DNA of 64,000 bases from Chlorops oryzae (GCA_020466095.1 CM035808.1:33110502-33174501), one strand, 5' to 3'. Counted from the first letter of the stretch, positions 13,067-25,202 are shown. Made by a program: numbers and translations. Notes: generated from the sequence alone by a model not told the origin.

Positions 13067-14643
13067 ACTATCAAAGTGAAAATTTCGAAATTTCCTTTAC
13101 ATTTGTTAACTTTGGCAGCCATTTTGGTATGAAAAATGTCTTATTAACATATACTTTTCAAAATTTTCTCCGAATCTGGGGTAAATTTTCTTTAAAACCG
13201 TAGTACATATGTTATGTCATATTTTATTTTTTGGTCTTGCTCAAGAAAAATTGAATTTTGGGCAAAATAGGATTTTAAAACGATTAAGTCAATCAAGATA
13301 AAGCTTAAACAGATATCTAATTTGAAACTCATTTGTAAATTATTCTTCTTGCAATCAATCTAAGCAATTGCTTAAAATCTCGAGAAAAAATCTGATGTGA
13401 ATTCATTCAGATAAATTTCAATGAATTAAAGATTTCAGTCTCCCGCTGAAATTGATAGCAGATTCCTCAATGTTTATTCTTGCAAAGATTGTGTATTTAT
13501 GGAAATTATTAAGTGCCCATAGCAAATTTTTTATCACATTATTGATCTTTTTAGCGATCAAATATTTGATTAGTTTCTAGGAATGTACCTCTAGTTTCGA
13601 ATTTTCTAGTTTTCAAACTGAATTCGATACGCTTTCGTGCCAGAACCGATTTCATTTGCTACGCAAAACGATTTGCCAAGTTAATTTTTGAAAATTTTAA
13701 AACTTATTCGCTCAGACCTTTTCGATAAAAAAAAATGTTAGGGACATTTTTATGTTATTTATATTTATTCAATAATACTTGACTTTCATCGCAATATTGC
13801 TTTGTGAGCGGAAAAACGTATTCCCATTTGCCTCCTTTGCTATCTCAGCTCCAGAATCTAAGAACCCCAATCCGAACGAACATTGCAATTGAACGCAAAT
13901 GTCTTGCCTATCGAGCAAAAGAACAGTTCTTATCGGATAAATGTATCAATCGCTTAAGAGCATCGAAACTAGTCCCATTCTTCAATGTTATGATATCGTT
14001 CTTCCTTTGAAAAACAAAACTCCGCATGCATTTTTCACGGTGCCAACGACCAGGGAATACTGTACCTATGAAACTGCACCAATGCGAGAGGAAAAAGCAC
14101 AGACGGAAAGAAAAATGTAGCAATGTCGATAAAATATTTTACGTCCAGTTTTAAAGCCATAAGTTGCTCGATAACTTACGCACATGTAGGAAACTGAAGA
14201 AATGGAAAATAACAAAAAGAAAAACTGGAAATACTATTGAATAATGATGGAAAAGAAAGAAAATTCCATCAAGAAAATGAGCCGATTCAATCGATTCAAC
14301 CTTAAAATAAGCCTTAAAATAGTACTTAGTCGTCGAAATACTTACACAATGGCTGGATTATTGAAATTTGTATAAAATTTAGTTACACAGTGTCGTCGAA
14401 ATGTTTTCGTACAACTGTTGGCCAAACAAAATTGTATTCTTGCATGTCAAAACGTAATTTAATTCAAATGAAATAATTTGCGTGGCACTCGAAGGAAAAG
14501 AAAACTGAAAAAAAAAATGATGTACATCAAAAATTGTGCGTTCGCAGGTTGTTCACGGATGAAGCGCGCGCGTTCGACTAATCAAGCGTGAGTAATGTAA
14601 GACCATTGCATGCCCAGCGTCATAGAGCAGATCAGTTAAAAAA
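13067..14643. other. AT-rich DNA without recognised features
   Basis: No exon, RNA gene or clear repeat was recognised on either strand. Open frames are shorter than about 72 codons and look random. Confidence 0.5.
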
Positions 14644-15238
14644 ACAAGTAAGGGTGTTATAGTCAGGCGAGCCTGACAATAGAATGAATACCCGACACAG
14701 ATACATATGTTCAAATAATTTTTAATATCAAGAGCTGTTTAATGCCATAAGGGGCCCCATATACCGACTTTTGTTAAATTTCTTTATGAAAACTGCCCCT
14801 TTGCCACGCCCACTTTTCCAATTTTTGTTTAATTATAATCGGAGGCTCAAATAAGTTTCATTAAAATATTTCGAAAAAGTCCAATTTTAGAGCAGTTTTT
14901 GTGATTTATGTAACAGACCCTAGTACTGGAGGTACCCTTTAAAATGGTCCGATCGGTCCACTCTCGAACTTGTTCTTACTCATGTCCCCATGAGCACGCA
15001 TACCAAATTTTGTCAAGATAGCTCAACTCCTTCGATAAGAAAACTGTATACAGACAGACAGACGGACAGATAGACGGACAGACAGACGGACAGACGAACG
15101 GACATGTCTAAATCGAATATCCTGGTGACGCTGATCATATCTATATATATTTTGTATGGTCTATCTCGACTGGTTCTGGGTGTTACACACAACGACACAA
15201 ACGCAATATACCCTCGACACAGAATGTGTCGGGTATAA
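14644..15238 (+). mobile_element. Mini-me-like element, copy 3 (most complete)
   Basis: The copy starts ACAAGTAAGGGTGTTATAGT and has a (GACA/GACG)n tract at about 15052-15100. It ends with a palindrome at 15207-15236: TATACCC, CGACACA, a short loop, TGTGTCG, GGGTATA. A palindrome close to the 3' end with no inverted termini matches Helitron/Helentron architecture. No replication protein is encoded, so it is non-autonomous. Confidence 0.8.
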
Positions 15239-15969
15239 AAAGGGGAGAGTACGAAAATCATGCGTAGAAAGCATTGGAGCAACGAAGTATTTTCCGACTT
15301 TTACTCAGCGTGGAGTAGAACTCTATTTAAGGAGAGAGCCAGGCGAATTCGAATCGTTTTGAAAATAGGAATCATTTTCTAATGCCTGAAGCTTGAACGT
15401 TTCATGACTACTCTAGCCACAAGTATCCGCGACATTGGCAAAGCAAGGAAACGATTTGCTTTTGATGAAATAAAGTCCGGCTTTTGACCCTTTATTAGGT
15501 ATGTGAATTAATATTTTATGATTTTTTGAATCGCAACAGAAAATCGTTGGCAAACATGTGGGAATTTTTATGGAAGAATTTGTGCTACTGCCTGCCTATA
15601 GGTACCAGAAGGGTTTATATAATTGGTAAAAATACATCTATTAAGAGAAAGAAAGAAAAATATGTGCTGGCAAACCTTCTGCCGTAACCTTATAAAGAGT
15701 GTAGGATTAAAGTGTGATTGTAAACTGAAACTTAAAAATACCTACGGTAAATGAATACGTTTGGATAATATTGAACCATTGCGATCTTGTAACTCATATT
15801 GGATGTATTTGAAAACGCTTAGCATAGATGTGGATTTAATTCATAATTTGAGCTGTAAAAATAACCTCCTTTGTAGGGATGTTCCGTATTTTGATTTTTA
15901 CGGATGACCGGATGCCAGATATGCGCTAAAACTCCTATTCGGATAGCATATTTCCGGCCGGAGAACTGG
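15239..15969. other. Non-coding DNA
   Basis: No gene is supportable. It lies between two mini-me-type elements. Confidence 0.5.
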
Positions 15970-16112
15970 ACAGACTGATGTGTCTAAATCGATTTAATTC
16001 GATTTGCTCGACCCTCACCAATAATATATTCGTCTATATCAGCGGAGCTTAGTTCTAGTTGTTAGAAGATCGGCACAAAACGAATATACCCTGCTGACGC
16101 TGGGTATAAAAA
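15970..16112 (+). mobile_element. Second mini-me-like family (B), 3' fragment
   Basis: The sequence matches the 3' part of the element at 51013-51326. It shares GATGTGTCT near the microsatellite position, a GGAGCTTAGTTCTAG-type block, and a terminal palindrome ACCCTGCTGACGCTGGGT followed by ATAAAAAC. It has the same layout as the first mini-me family but a different sequence. Confidence 0.6.
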
Positions 16113-18786
16113 CTGGAGCCAATCTGACTAAACCAAATACGAGACGTTGCTTAAACTATTCTCCAAGTACTTTCCAAAACTGCAGTCAAATATTAATTTT
16201 CATTTGACGAACTCAAAAATGTCTCACAATGTAATGCACATGCTTAGTACAAATAGGGAGCAGTCTTGTCTTAATACAATTCAGTGCGGCATAAAAAAAA
16301 ACAGCGCAGACTTGCTGCTACATGTTACTAATAAACAATAAACGAAAGAGCTGAGATTTTTTAATCCAGTGATATTATTTGTACATATCTCCTTAACCCT
16401 CCTTCCTCACAATAAACACTTATTATTAATTTAGAATATAACATGTATGCATTTGACCAGGCAATCTTCTCTTATCTAAGCCCTTTATAAATACTAATTG
16501 ACCAGAGATAAGTCACTTAAGTCCATCTCTACTAACTCAAGGAGTAGTTTTCTTTTCGATATATTTCAACGCATTTCCTTTAATTAAGTTAAATGAATTC
16601 GTTTAAGTAAAAGATTAAAAGATTTTAAATTCATTTAATTTAGTCCTGACGACATAACGCGGCTCTTCTGTACTTTCCGGTTATAAAGTCTTAAAGCTTA
16701 TCTTCAAATACAGATAAATCGAGCGCAAACATTTTATTTTAATTTTACTAATTGTCAACCGCATTCCGTCATGCAATTGGGCTCTTGAAGACTCTTGAAG
16801 ACGCGCAACTAAAACGGAAACGGCGACGCAAGCAAATCAATCAAGTTTCTGGAATTGCAGTCATTTCGACTTTATATGGTTTGGAGCTGTGAGAAGATTG
16901 TGTGAAGTGGTCTGCTTTTGGAAAGGTGATCGAAGTGATTGACTTGGAGCACAAAAAAAAAAAAAAATAAGACTAAGAGAAAAAGGACACAACAATGCGT
17001 GATGGTGCAATTTGAAGAATTTCAAGAATTTTTTAAGAAAATCGCAAACAGGATCAATCGCGAAACAAAATATTTATTTAAAATACGATGACATAAAAAC
17101 AGAAATTTTTTTAGAATACCTATTTTGTTCTTTTTTTTCAGCACTCCCCATGATCATCGAAAAGTTAAATATGCATCCATCCGTTAGGGAAAAAAATAAA
17201 ATAAAATCGTCGCCAAACAACATGATCAAACATCATGATAAGCTTGCATGTTCATAGAACACGGAAAGAAAAACGTACATTCATAAGTCCCTTGGAGAGT
17301 CTGAAGTGTCCATTTCGTCTTGTTGAAACGCGTGTACGAACAAGAATTGATGAGCGTGTCATTGGGCAGTAAGAATACCAATGCTGGAAAAAATAATAAG
17401 TAAAAAAAAAAAAGAAAAGGATAGCAATGCAGTTCTCACATAATTTTGATAAGACTAGTGGAGACCATACGGTGGCTAAAATCTTTAAAAGCCCACGGAC
17501 ATCGTAAAGATATGGCAGAGTTTGAAAGCAGCCACCAAGCGTGGATGGATGGAGCATATCTGAGGCCATAATTTTTCGAAAGCACTAATCCAGATGCGAT
17601 AAATGTATCGTCATTTTTATCAGTAGCAAGATTTTTTATATGCTATTATGATAACTATAATTGGATGCTTGACAGATCAACTTGATAACCACGACATGGT
17701 GCCATGCGCCGCAGATTTGTGGAGCTAGCTTTGATGATGTTTAGTGCCAAGTGTTGAAAACGGGAATGATAGGCTGGCAATTTCAGTAAGCAAATAAGAA
17801 GTTTTAAAGGAAATACAGGTTTTTTTTTTTTTTTAATAGTTCCATCCTCAAACAAGATTTTGAGAAAGAAAGGCCGGTGTTATTGTCACATTTCTATGAA
17901 ATATGTTAGAGCTTCCATGAATATACCAACATAGATGCGTATATTCTTAACTAATTATATATTTTCTATTTTTCAGCACAATATCCTGACCTAGAAAATA
18001 CCATCCACTTGAGAAACAATGCAGTGATGAAGAAGTGCCCACAAAGAATCAGACTTCTTTCATTTAAACACAAAGAGTTGTCACAGGTAAATACAGAATG
18101 AATTGTGCATACAAAAATAATTTGTGCCAATATATTCTTGCATGCTTGCTTGCGATCTCTCAAACATTAACCAATTCATTGTGACACCAGTTAATTAACA
18201 ATAAAATAATTGTTACACAAAAGTCAGACAAACTTCCAAAGCCCCTAGAAGTATGCATTCATTTCATAACTCGATGACTTGCAAAAGAAAATTGTCAATT
18301 CTTTTTATTTAAAGCACATTCTTTAGCGCTCTGCAATTGCAATATTGATTGCAGTCAGGCGTTTTCGAAAACGCCTGTAAGTAGACTAAGGAATCGTGAA
18401 TAAAACACGTGCTTAACCATTTTTAGGCCCAAGAATCTAGAGGAGTATGGAAATAAAATGTTAGTGTGTTAGAAAAAATATTTTTTGAATTTTAAGATTC
18501 TTTGTTAAAAAGGTAAATCGCTCAATAAAATTTCTACCTATGTGAACGTTTTTGTAAATATGTAGCTCAAAAAGATACTTTTTGACTTTGATAAAAAAAT
18601 TTTTGGTGAAAAGTAATACCTAGAAGTGTGTTTTAAAAGTATCCCTGTAGAAAGCTGTTGGGCAATTTGCCTAAAGGAACTAGTACTTTTACTAGTACTA
18701 AACGAACTAGTGCTATGTTTGGGTAAGTTTGCACCATAACTATACTAGTGATCAGTGCAATTCATTGAGGCGTTATAAATAAATAA
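16113..18786. other. Non-coding DNA
   Basis: No coding exon or structured RNA was recognised. The longest open frame (minus strand, 17252-17569, about 105 codons) has no domain and includes a homopolymer-derived Phe run, so I do not call it. Confidence 0.5.
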
Positions 18787-18979
18787 CACAGGCCTGCAAA
18801 ATTGAAATTTTATTCTCCCCTTTTGAGTTGCAATAGTGATTCTATGAGATTTTTGTGTGCTGAAAAATTGAAAATTTTCAAAAAAATTCCATCACGTCAG
18901 AATTTCAATTTTTCAGCTAACAAAAATCTAATAGAATCACTACTTAAATTTCAAAGGGGATTTTTGATGTCGGCCTGTG
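18787..18979. mobile_element. Hairpin MITE with TAA target duplication, 193 bp
   Basis: The ends are CACAGGCC and GGCCTGTG, flanked by TAA on both sides. Arms of about 80 bp are inverted repeats (for example GTGATTCTATGAGATTTTTG against CAAAAATCTAATAGAATCAC), so nearly the whole element can fold into one hairpin. A 3-bp TWA duplication suggests a PIF/Harbinger source. A 5' half copy is at 27421. Confidence 0.6.
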
Positions 18980-20633
18980 TAATTAATACACAACCGAATG
19001 ATTTTCTTTTATTATAAATATTTATTTCCATTATGTACTGAAAAAAAAAATCAAGGATTCTATTACCTTTTTCCAATAAACATACAGGGTAGTCAGAAAG
19101 TGGCGAAAAACCGGATATACACTGAAAAAAAATATTTAATTTTTATTTTCTTGTTGTGCAAAAGTTTTTCTTTGTGAAAAATTTGAAAAAATCATTTTTT
19201 AGATTTCTTGTTTTATCAAATATCAATCGCCGTTTGTTTCAGCGTCATATCTTTATTAGTTTTTGAGATATAAAACTTTGTAAAAGGATTTACTAAAAAA
19301 GATTTTTCAAAAACACTGGGCAATAGGAACCTAAAAATTCATTTCTCCGAGTAGCAACAAAACTTTAAAGTCCTGCTCATGGGGTCCTGAGTCGTCAAAC
19401 CCCTTTGATGTCATAGTATATGTCACTACCCATACTAGAAGGGTAAATGTAAAGGTAAAGGATGTAAATTGTAAAAGAGGAAAAATGTTAAAATGGTGTC
19501 ATCTATTCTGTAAAATTTTTAAAATCCACAGCCGAATTGAGAATAAATTAAATTTATTAAATTTCAATCATATTGAATACTGAGAACATTACAGTCATCC
19601 CTGGATATAAGCCCAATCAAAAATAGGCTTACAAAAAAAAGTTTCTTCTAACCGGGAAAGTGCTTCAAGCGAAACGTTACCAATAAAGTGGGAAATCATA
19701 ATTTACAGTGCTTTTGCAAGAGCGCCTTTTCAGTATCCGGGGAGTACTGTTGCAAGTATGTCGATTGAAGTGATTCGAAATGAAAAATAATTTTATGTAA
19801 TATCTATTTTCTCATTTTGCTTGGGACCATTTTGAATTTATTATTAGCGTCAAATTTTGCTGACCCACAAAGTGCATTAAATGATTCAATTCGATTGTGA
19901 AACTTGTTGACCTAGACTTCAAATGCAATTCATGTTTTATTTCGCATCGACTTTTTATCTAAATGACCGTAAATTGCAACACTTTCATGCAATTGACAGC
20001 TGCCAAATGTCATTTTTTGTTCGGTTATTATGAATTTCATATGAGCGAATCGATCTAATTAGCTTCGTTGTATGGTGGAGTGTGCAAGTGCGATAAGTGA
20101 ACGAGCGCTGGTATTTCGTCTTCTCGATGTATTGGTGAGCTTCGTCTTCTGTCTTAAATAAGAACAAGATACCTTAAGGGGGGATAATTACTGCCTAACA
20201 TCGGCATTTTTTTATATGTCTTTTAACACGTTGCTGTGTCAATCAGCTAAGTATCATGAACAAACATGTGCCATTTTTCGGTTATGTTAATTTTTGACTT
20301 TTACTTCGGTTATTTTTAACTTTTTTTCTCAATGCTATCTGCTTTTAGCAGACCTGTTAATTAATGGTGTAATTAAATTAATTTATTAATATATATCAAA
20401 TTATATTCTTTTCTCTTGGGCTCAAGTAATGATTACTAATTATCAGGATTGTAAAATAATTGGGATTATTCCCGATTAATGTTGGATTATTTTCTAGGTA
20501 ATTCAAAAAATCATTTAAATAATTTTTCCCGATTACATTTAGATTGTCTTGAATTAATTTTCAATTAAAACTTATTAAAACAAATAAAAAATAAACACAA
20601 AACGATTTTAAACGATCTAAATTTAGTCGAAAC
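18980..20633. other. Non-coding DNA with a diverged repeat
   Basis: No gene is seen. At 20447-20600 the sequence resembles the arms of the 9947-10477 foldback element (GGGATTATTCCCGATTAA). A sequence beginning ACAGGGTAGTCAGAAAGTGG at 19085 looks like the end of an unidentified element. Confidence 0.4.
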
Positions 20634-20771
20634 CAGAGCCGGATTCATGAATGGACCCGCAAATATAAAGGGTGCTCGCAAACTGTAACCAATATAAATT
20701 AATAATGTAATTGAAAATTTTTTATTTTATTTTAGATAATTTTCAATAGTATTTGGCGAATAGCGTCATTA

Positions 20772-21189
20772 CCCTGCAGTAATGAGCCGGTCAGTTTTCT
20801 AAGAAGGACTGGCTTTTGACCGGTCAGAACCGTACCGGTTAAATTATGGCAGTTCGCTCCATGGATTTCGGCTAGTCGGCGGTCGGTAATAATGCGGTTA
20901 GTTAATGGGTAGTCTGTAAATGACGCTTTCGTCAACTTAGAATACATATAAGAAATTTGTTGGTATTTTCCTCATTTGACTATCCCAAAAGCAGACAAAA
21001 TTACGACAATTGACCCAAAAAAACTGGCCTATTTTCAGGCGTTTTGCGGACTAGTCCCTCCCCTAGGACAGGCCTATATTAAAAAGGTCAGTTGAATACA
21101 TTAGAAGTGGAATTATGAAGGGGACTAGTACTGGTAACATAAAGGATTGACCGAAGGCTACACTTGGGTCAGTCCATATTACTGCAGGG
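20772..21189. mobile_element. TA-flanked MITE nested in the hAT element
   Basis: The ends CCCTGCAGTAAT and ATTACTGCAGGG (12-bp perfect inverted repeat) are flanked by TA on each side (20770-20771, 21190-21191). It is 418 bp with no coding capacity. The TA duplication points to a Tc1/mariner-superfamily source. Confidence 0.65.
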
Positions 21190-21276
21190 TAGTCTCAATT
21201 TTGGTCCTCCGTTTGGAAATATAGAATTTATTTGGAATTCCCAGTGCAAAAAATTTTTTTTATTTATTTTTTTTAT

Positions 21277-21570
21277 TATACCCGAAACACTCTGTGTCGA
21301 GGGTGTATTGCGTTTGTGTAACACCCAGAATCAGTCGAGATAGACTATACAAAATATATATAGAAATGATCAGCGTCACCAGGAGATTCGTCTGTCCGTC
21401 TGTTTGTATACAGTTTTCTTATCGAAGGAGTTGAGCTTGACGAAATTTGGTTACTCACAGGCACATGAGTAAGAACACTTTTTTGGCGTGGCTTAAAAAT
21501 TATTTGAGCATGTGTGTCTGTGTCGGGTATTTTATAGTCAGGCTCGCCTGACTATAACACCCTTACTTGT
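21277..21570 (-). mobile_element. Mini-me-like element, copy 4, internally deleted
   Basis: Both ends of the family are present: TATACCCGAAACACTCTGTG and, at the other end, CTATAACACCCTTACTTGT. About 300 bp of interior is missing relative to copies 1 and 3, the junction lying near a GGCGTGGC motif. It is nested inside the hAT element. Confidence 0.7.
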
Positions 21571-21636
21571 TATATTAAAAAGGGGACCCCACTTAACAGC
21601 CGTAATAGGGGCCGCCACAACCTTAATCCGGCTCTG

Positions 21637-21795
21637 GTCGAAACTCTCGATAACGAACTCCTTTTTAACGATATTTTCTCTATAGAAAATATTATAAAGG
21701 CCTTTTTTCTACATTTTTTTTAGGCTTTTTTTGATTATGTATAACGAATTCTCCTTGTAAGCACCCCTGAAATTCGTTATAGAATGTTTCGACTG
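21637..21795. mobile_element. Remainder of a pogo-like MITE split by the hAT insertion
   Basis: GTCGAAACTCTCGATAACGA to ...CGACTG matches the layout of the 9518-9670 MITE. The missing first bases sit at 20625-20633, on the other side of the hAT element. Rejoining the flanks across one copy of the 8-bp duplication gives a 5' end like that of the intact MITE. Confidence 0.6.
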
Positions 21796-23199
21796 AAATT
21801 GTATTTGTTCGTAAATGACTCAAGACTAAAGAAACAACAAATTGTAAAGATTCTTTTTATCTTAGTTTGGAATAAATTTGGTCTAGTTACTACTTCATCT
21901 CACTAGCGTCATCACAATTTCGATTCCTATTGTAAAACATACGTTTCACAGGTACGTATATATTGAAATCCCCCATGAATGGAAAACAATTTGCATATAC
22001 TTTTATGAATTAGGAATGATTACCTCGAAAAATTATAATTTATTAATAATTATCGAACTATCGATTTTTACGAATTTCCACCAATGAGTGACTTGACTGT
22101 ACCCGTGTATTGAACTGCAAAATCCCAACACATAATTTCTACTTCTCAGATCATCGACTCGATTCTGCCTTCTTCAGAGGGGAAAATTCAATGAAATATG
22201 CAAAGAGCTCGCGTCTCGTCTCGTTTTAATAATTTTACCTGTAAATATTATGGCAGAGAAAAACTTCCGGATTTTTTGCTATTGTTTTTTGTTTTTGTTG
22301 TTTGTTTTTATCTTGTTATTAAAACAAAGATGATTACTTTTTTCGCTTTTGCTCTTTGTGTGCTTACCTCTTTCAACAAGACTTTTTGAAGCCAACGAGT
22401 GTTCTTGCTGCTGCTGCTGCTGCTGCTCACAATGCTATTCACAGTGCGAATATTTCCAATAACAACGACCTTTTCATCACAATGTAATGAATCACGTATG
22501 CTGTGTAACCGCAATTCCAACTTTGAGAGCACAGCAATCTAAAAGCTTCTGACGTCAATAGTAACCATGAAAAAGCGTTTACTTTTTTATTATTATTTTT
22601 TTATTTAATTTTTTTATGGTTTTTAGTTTTATGTTTAAGTTTTTTTTTTTTTTGTTTTTTGTTTTTTTGCGTGTTTCAGACAAACAAACACGAAAATGTA
22701 ATTGAGTTGATAAAGCAAAACAACAACAAAAATGATCTGATAATACCATATGGAAGAAAAATTTTGAAAATTCCAATTCCAGTTCTCGTTCTAATTTTAA
22801 TTTCCCCCGGTTTTTTTTTTTTTTTTTTTTTTGACAAATAATACCGACAGCTGAAGTCGTTCTTCCGTAATTTAATCTCTGACGTCAATCGCTTTTGATA
22901 ATTCATCGAAAGCGTCTGTGATGGATTACATTTTAACAATGAATCATTATAGAAAGAAACAAAATCAGTAATTATTCGTATTTTGTTATTTTGCTTCAAT
23001 AGAATCGGATGATTGCTTTCTCTTCCATTCAATTCGAAATATGATACGAGGGCAGATAATTAAGTCCAATCATTTCTCTTTTGTTGAGCGCAAAATTATC
23101 GCCCCCCAATAAGAGTCTTCGTCCAGAAATTTACTTTTTTTCTAGCTCAGTCTTTCTCAAAGTGGGCGAGAACGCACAATTGTGGGCGTTGGAGACCTA
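21796..23199. other. Non-coding DNA with a CTG repeat
   Basis: No gene is supportable. A (CTG)n microsatellite is at about 22408-22427, and homopolymer T tracts are at about 22640-22650 and 22810-22831. Open frames here are short. Confidence 0.5.
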
Positions 23200-23517
23200 A
23201 AATGATGGTTTTTAGACTAAATTGGGGTCGCTGATCACGAAAATGTCATCCTTTTTTTTCCCAAAGAATAGTTTTTGAGATATGCGCAAAAAACGTGTTT
23301 TTTGGTTACTTTTTGAGATTTTTCCAAATAACTAATTACTCATAGACGTCGGAGTACTAAAATCAACCGGGCCTACTTCAACGTCACTGAAAGCAATAAT
23401 CCAATTTTTACATAATATAAGGGCTTTAAAATTTGAATTAATGTGGAAAATCTCTTATAACTTCTTTATTTTTCAACCGATTTGGAAGAAATTTTATTAT
23501 ATAGCAATATATATATT

Positions 23518-24799
23518 GGTGTAGTAAAAAGAAATCCATTATTTTTGCATTAAATTGAGGGCTTTATTTAAGATAGTTAGAATGACCCGATTTAGGTCAA
23601 ATATGCGCCGTTTTGTTCGATAACTTGTTGCCATTTTAAAGGTAATTTCATTATGCCTCTCTCATAGAAGCCCTCGTTCCTATTAGCAAAAAATTGAGAC
23701 AGTCGAATTTCAGAAGCCTCTCTTGAAGCGAATGTTTCACCAGCAAAATTGTTCGCCATGGACAGGAACAGATGGTAATCACTTGATGCCAGGTCCGGAC
23801 TATAAGGTGGATGCAGAAGAACCTCCCAACCAAACTCCCGGAGCTTCTGGCGAGTCACTATCGATGTGTGTGGCCTGGCGTTGTCCTGATGGAACACAAT
23901 TCCTCTCCTATTGGCCAAAGCTGGCCGCTTATGGGCGATTGCTTCCTTCAGACGGTCCAATTGTTGACAGTAGAGTTCCGAGTTAAGAGTTTTGCCGTAT
24001 GGGAGCAGCTCATAGTAGATAATTCCCTGCCAATCCCACCAAACACACAGCAAAACCTTCCTGGCCGTCAATCCTGGCTTGGCCACCGTTTCCGCCGGTT
24101 CACCGTATTTCGACCACGACCGTTTTCACTTGACGTTGTCGTAAGTGACCCACTTTTCATCACCAGTCACCAACCGCTTCAGAAATGGGTCGATTTTGTT
24201 GCGGTTCAGCAGCGATTCGCAGATGGAAATTCGGTCTATGAGGTTTTTTTGCGTTAACTCGTGTGGCACCCATACATCGAGCTTCTTTGTGTATCCAGCC
24301 GTATTCAAATGGTTCCAAACGGTTTTTTGTGCAATCTTTAGCTCTTTTGCAATCGAAACAGTGCTAACATGACGGTCGGACTCGATAATTTCCATGATTT
24401 TATCGACATTTTCGACAATTGGCCTTCCAGTGCGTGGTGCATCCTTGACATCGAAGTTACCGGAACGGAATCGACGAAACCAAAATTGCGCATGATTGGC
24501 TGTTACAGTATCAGGTCCATAAACGCTATTCACATTTTCAGCCGCCTGGCTTGCGTTTTCTCCCTTATCGAAGAAAAACTGTAAAATGTAGCGAAATTTC
24601 TCTTTGCTGATGTCCATCTTTGACAAGCTCTCAAACAAAACTGAATCAATCAATCAAAAAAGTGTCAAAAAAACTTTTTTAGTAGGAACTGTCATCTTTC
24701 TAATGCCCCCTAGCGGAACACGATCGGACTTATACAACGCGAGATGCAGATAAATAACGCCACCTATTGGAAAAATAATGGATTTCTTTTTACTACACC
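23518..24799 (-). mobile_element. Mariner element A
   Basis: The terminal inverted repeats of about 29 bp begin GGTGTAGTAAAAAGAAATCC and continue into ATTATTTTT. They flank one transposase frame, and the element is about 1.28 kb, the usual mariner size. The flanks are TA-rich (ATATAT and TAATAT), so the exact TA duplication cannot be placed to the base. Confidence 0.85.
23592..24617 (-). pseudogene. Mariner transposase, one in-frame stop
   Basis: The ATG at 24617 starts a DD34D mariner transposase of 341 codons: an N-terminal HTH region, WVPHEL linker motif, VTGDEKW (first Asp, about residue 153), HQDN (second Asp) and YSPDLASSD (third Asp, 34 residues between). The frame is open except for one TGA at codon 164 (24126-24128), just after the GDEKW motif. 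The next codons, starting Lys-Arg, continue the family sequence. A single CGA-to-TGA change would explain this, so it is not a frameshift. Another deviation is Ser for the usual Pro in the SPDLAPSD motif. The copy should be inactive, since the stop cuts off two catalytic Asp residues. It is close to the mauritiana/irritans side of mariner, but I cannot place the subfamily. Confidence 0.9.
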
Positions 24800-25202
24800 T
24801 AATATAATAATTTTTATATACATTTAATATATGTTTATAATTTTTAGTTACCGAAAAAAATTAAAAAAAATTTTTTAGTACTTAAAAGTTAAAATGAAAT
24901 TTTGAAAATTTAAAAAAAAACCCAAAAAAGTCAACTTTTTGCAAGTTCAAATGCCAATAGCTCAAAAACTAACACACCGATTGTAACAAATGATATATCG
25001 TTGGAAAGGGGAAAGTTTTCTGCTTCATACTGAATTTAATTTTATTTTATGTAAGCGAGCCGTTTTGGAGTTATTTGGCAAAATCTCAAAAAGTAACCAA
25101 AAAACACGTTTTTTGCGCAAATCTCAAAAACTATTCTTTGGGGGGAAAAACGGATGCCATTTTCGTGATCAGCGACCCCAATTTAGTCTAAAAACCATAA
25201 TT

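Larger units (their letters stand above)
20634..21636. mobile_element. hAT-type element, 1003 bp, non-autonomous
   Basis: The termini are CAGAGCCGGATT and AATCCGGCTCTG. A perfect 8-bp target duplication GTCGAAAC lies at 20626-20633 and 21637-21644. CAGAG ends plus an 8-bp duplication are diagnostic of hAT. No transposase frame remains. The interior holds two other elements (20772-21189 and 21277-21570). The insertion interrupts the 5' terminal repeat of a pogo-like MITE. Confidence 0.8.
23200..25202. mobile_element. Long inverted-repeat element hosting a mariner
   Basis: Arms of about 134 bp at 23200-23333 and 25069-25202 are inverted copies of each other. Shared landmarks include TTTTTAGACTAAATTGGGGTC, CTGATCACGAAAATG and GTGTTTTTTGGTTACTTTTT. 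The interior carries a full-length mariner (23518-24799); the remaining interior is non-coding. The family is unknown, and no target duplication was identified at the outer ends. Confidence 0.6.

Noticed and set aside
16741..17255. Small gene suggested by a GC-richer stretch and an 81-codon frame
   Set aside because: The frame has no homology, no start context and no splice signals with consistent phase.
24086..24128. Frameshift splitting the mariner A transposase
   Set aside because: The two open parts are in the same frame, separated by one TGA and 13 sense codons. It is a nonsense change, not a frameshift.
23723..24584. Plus-strand open frames across the mariner
   Set aside because: Antisense shadows of the transposase, which has clear family motifs on the minus strand.
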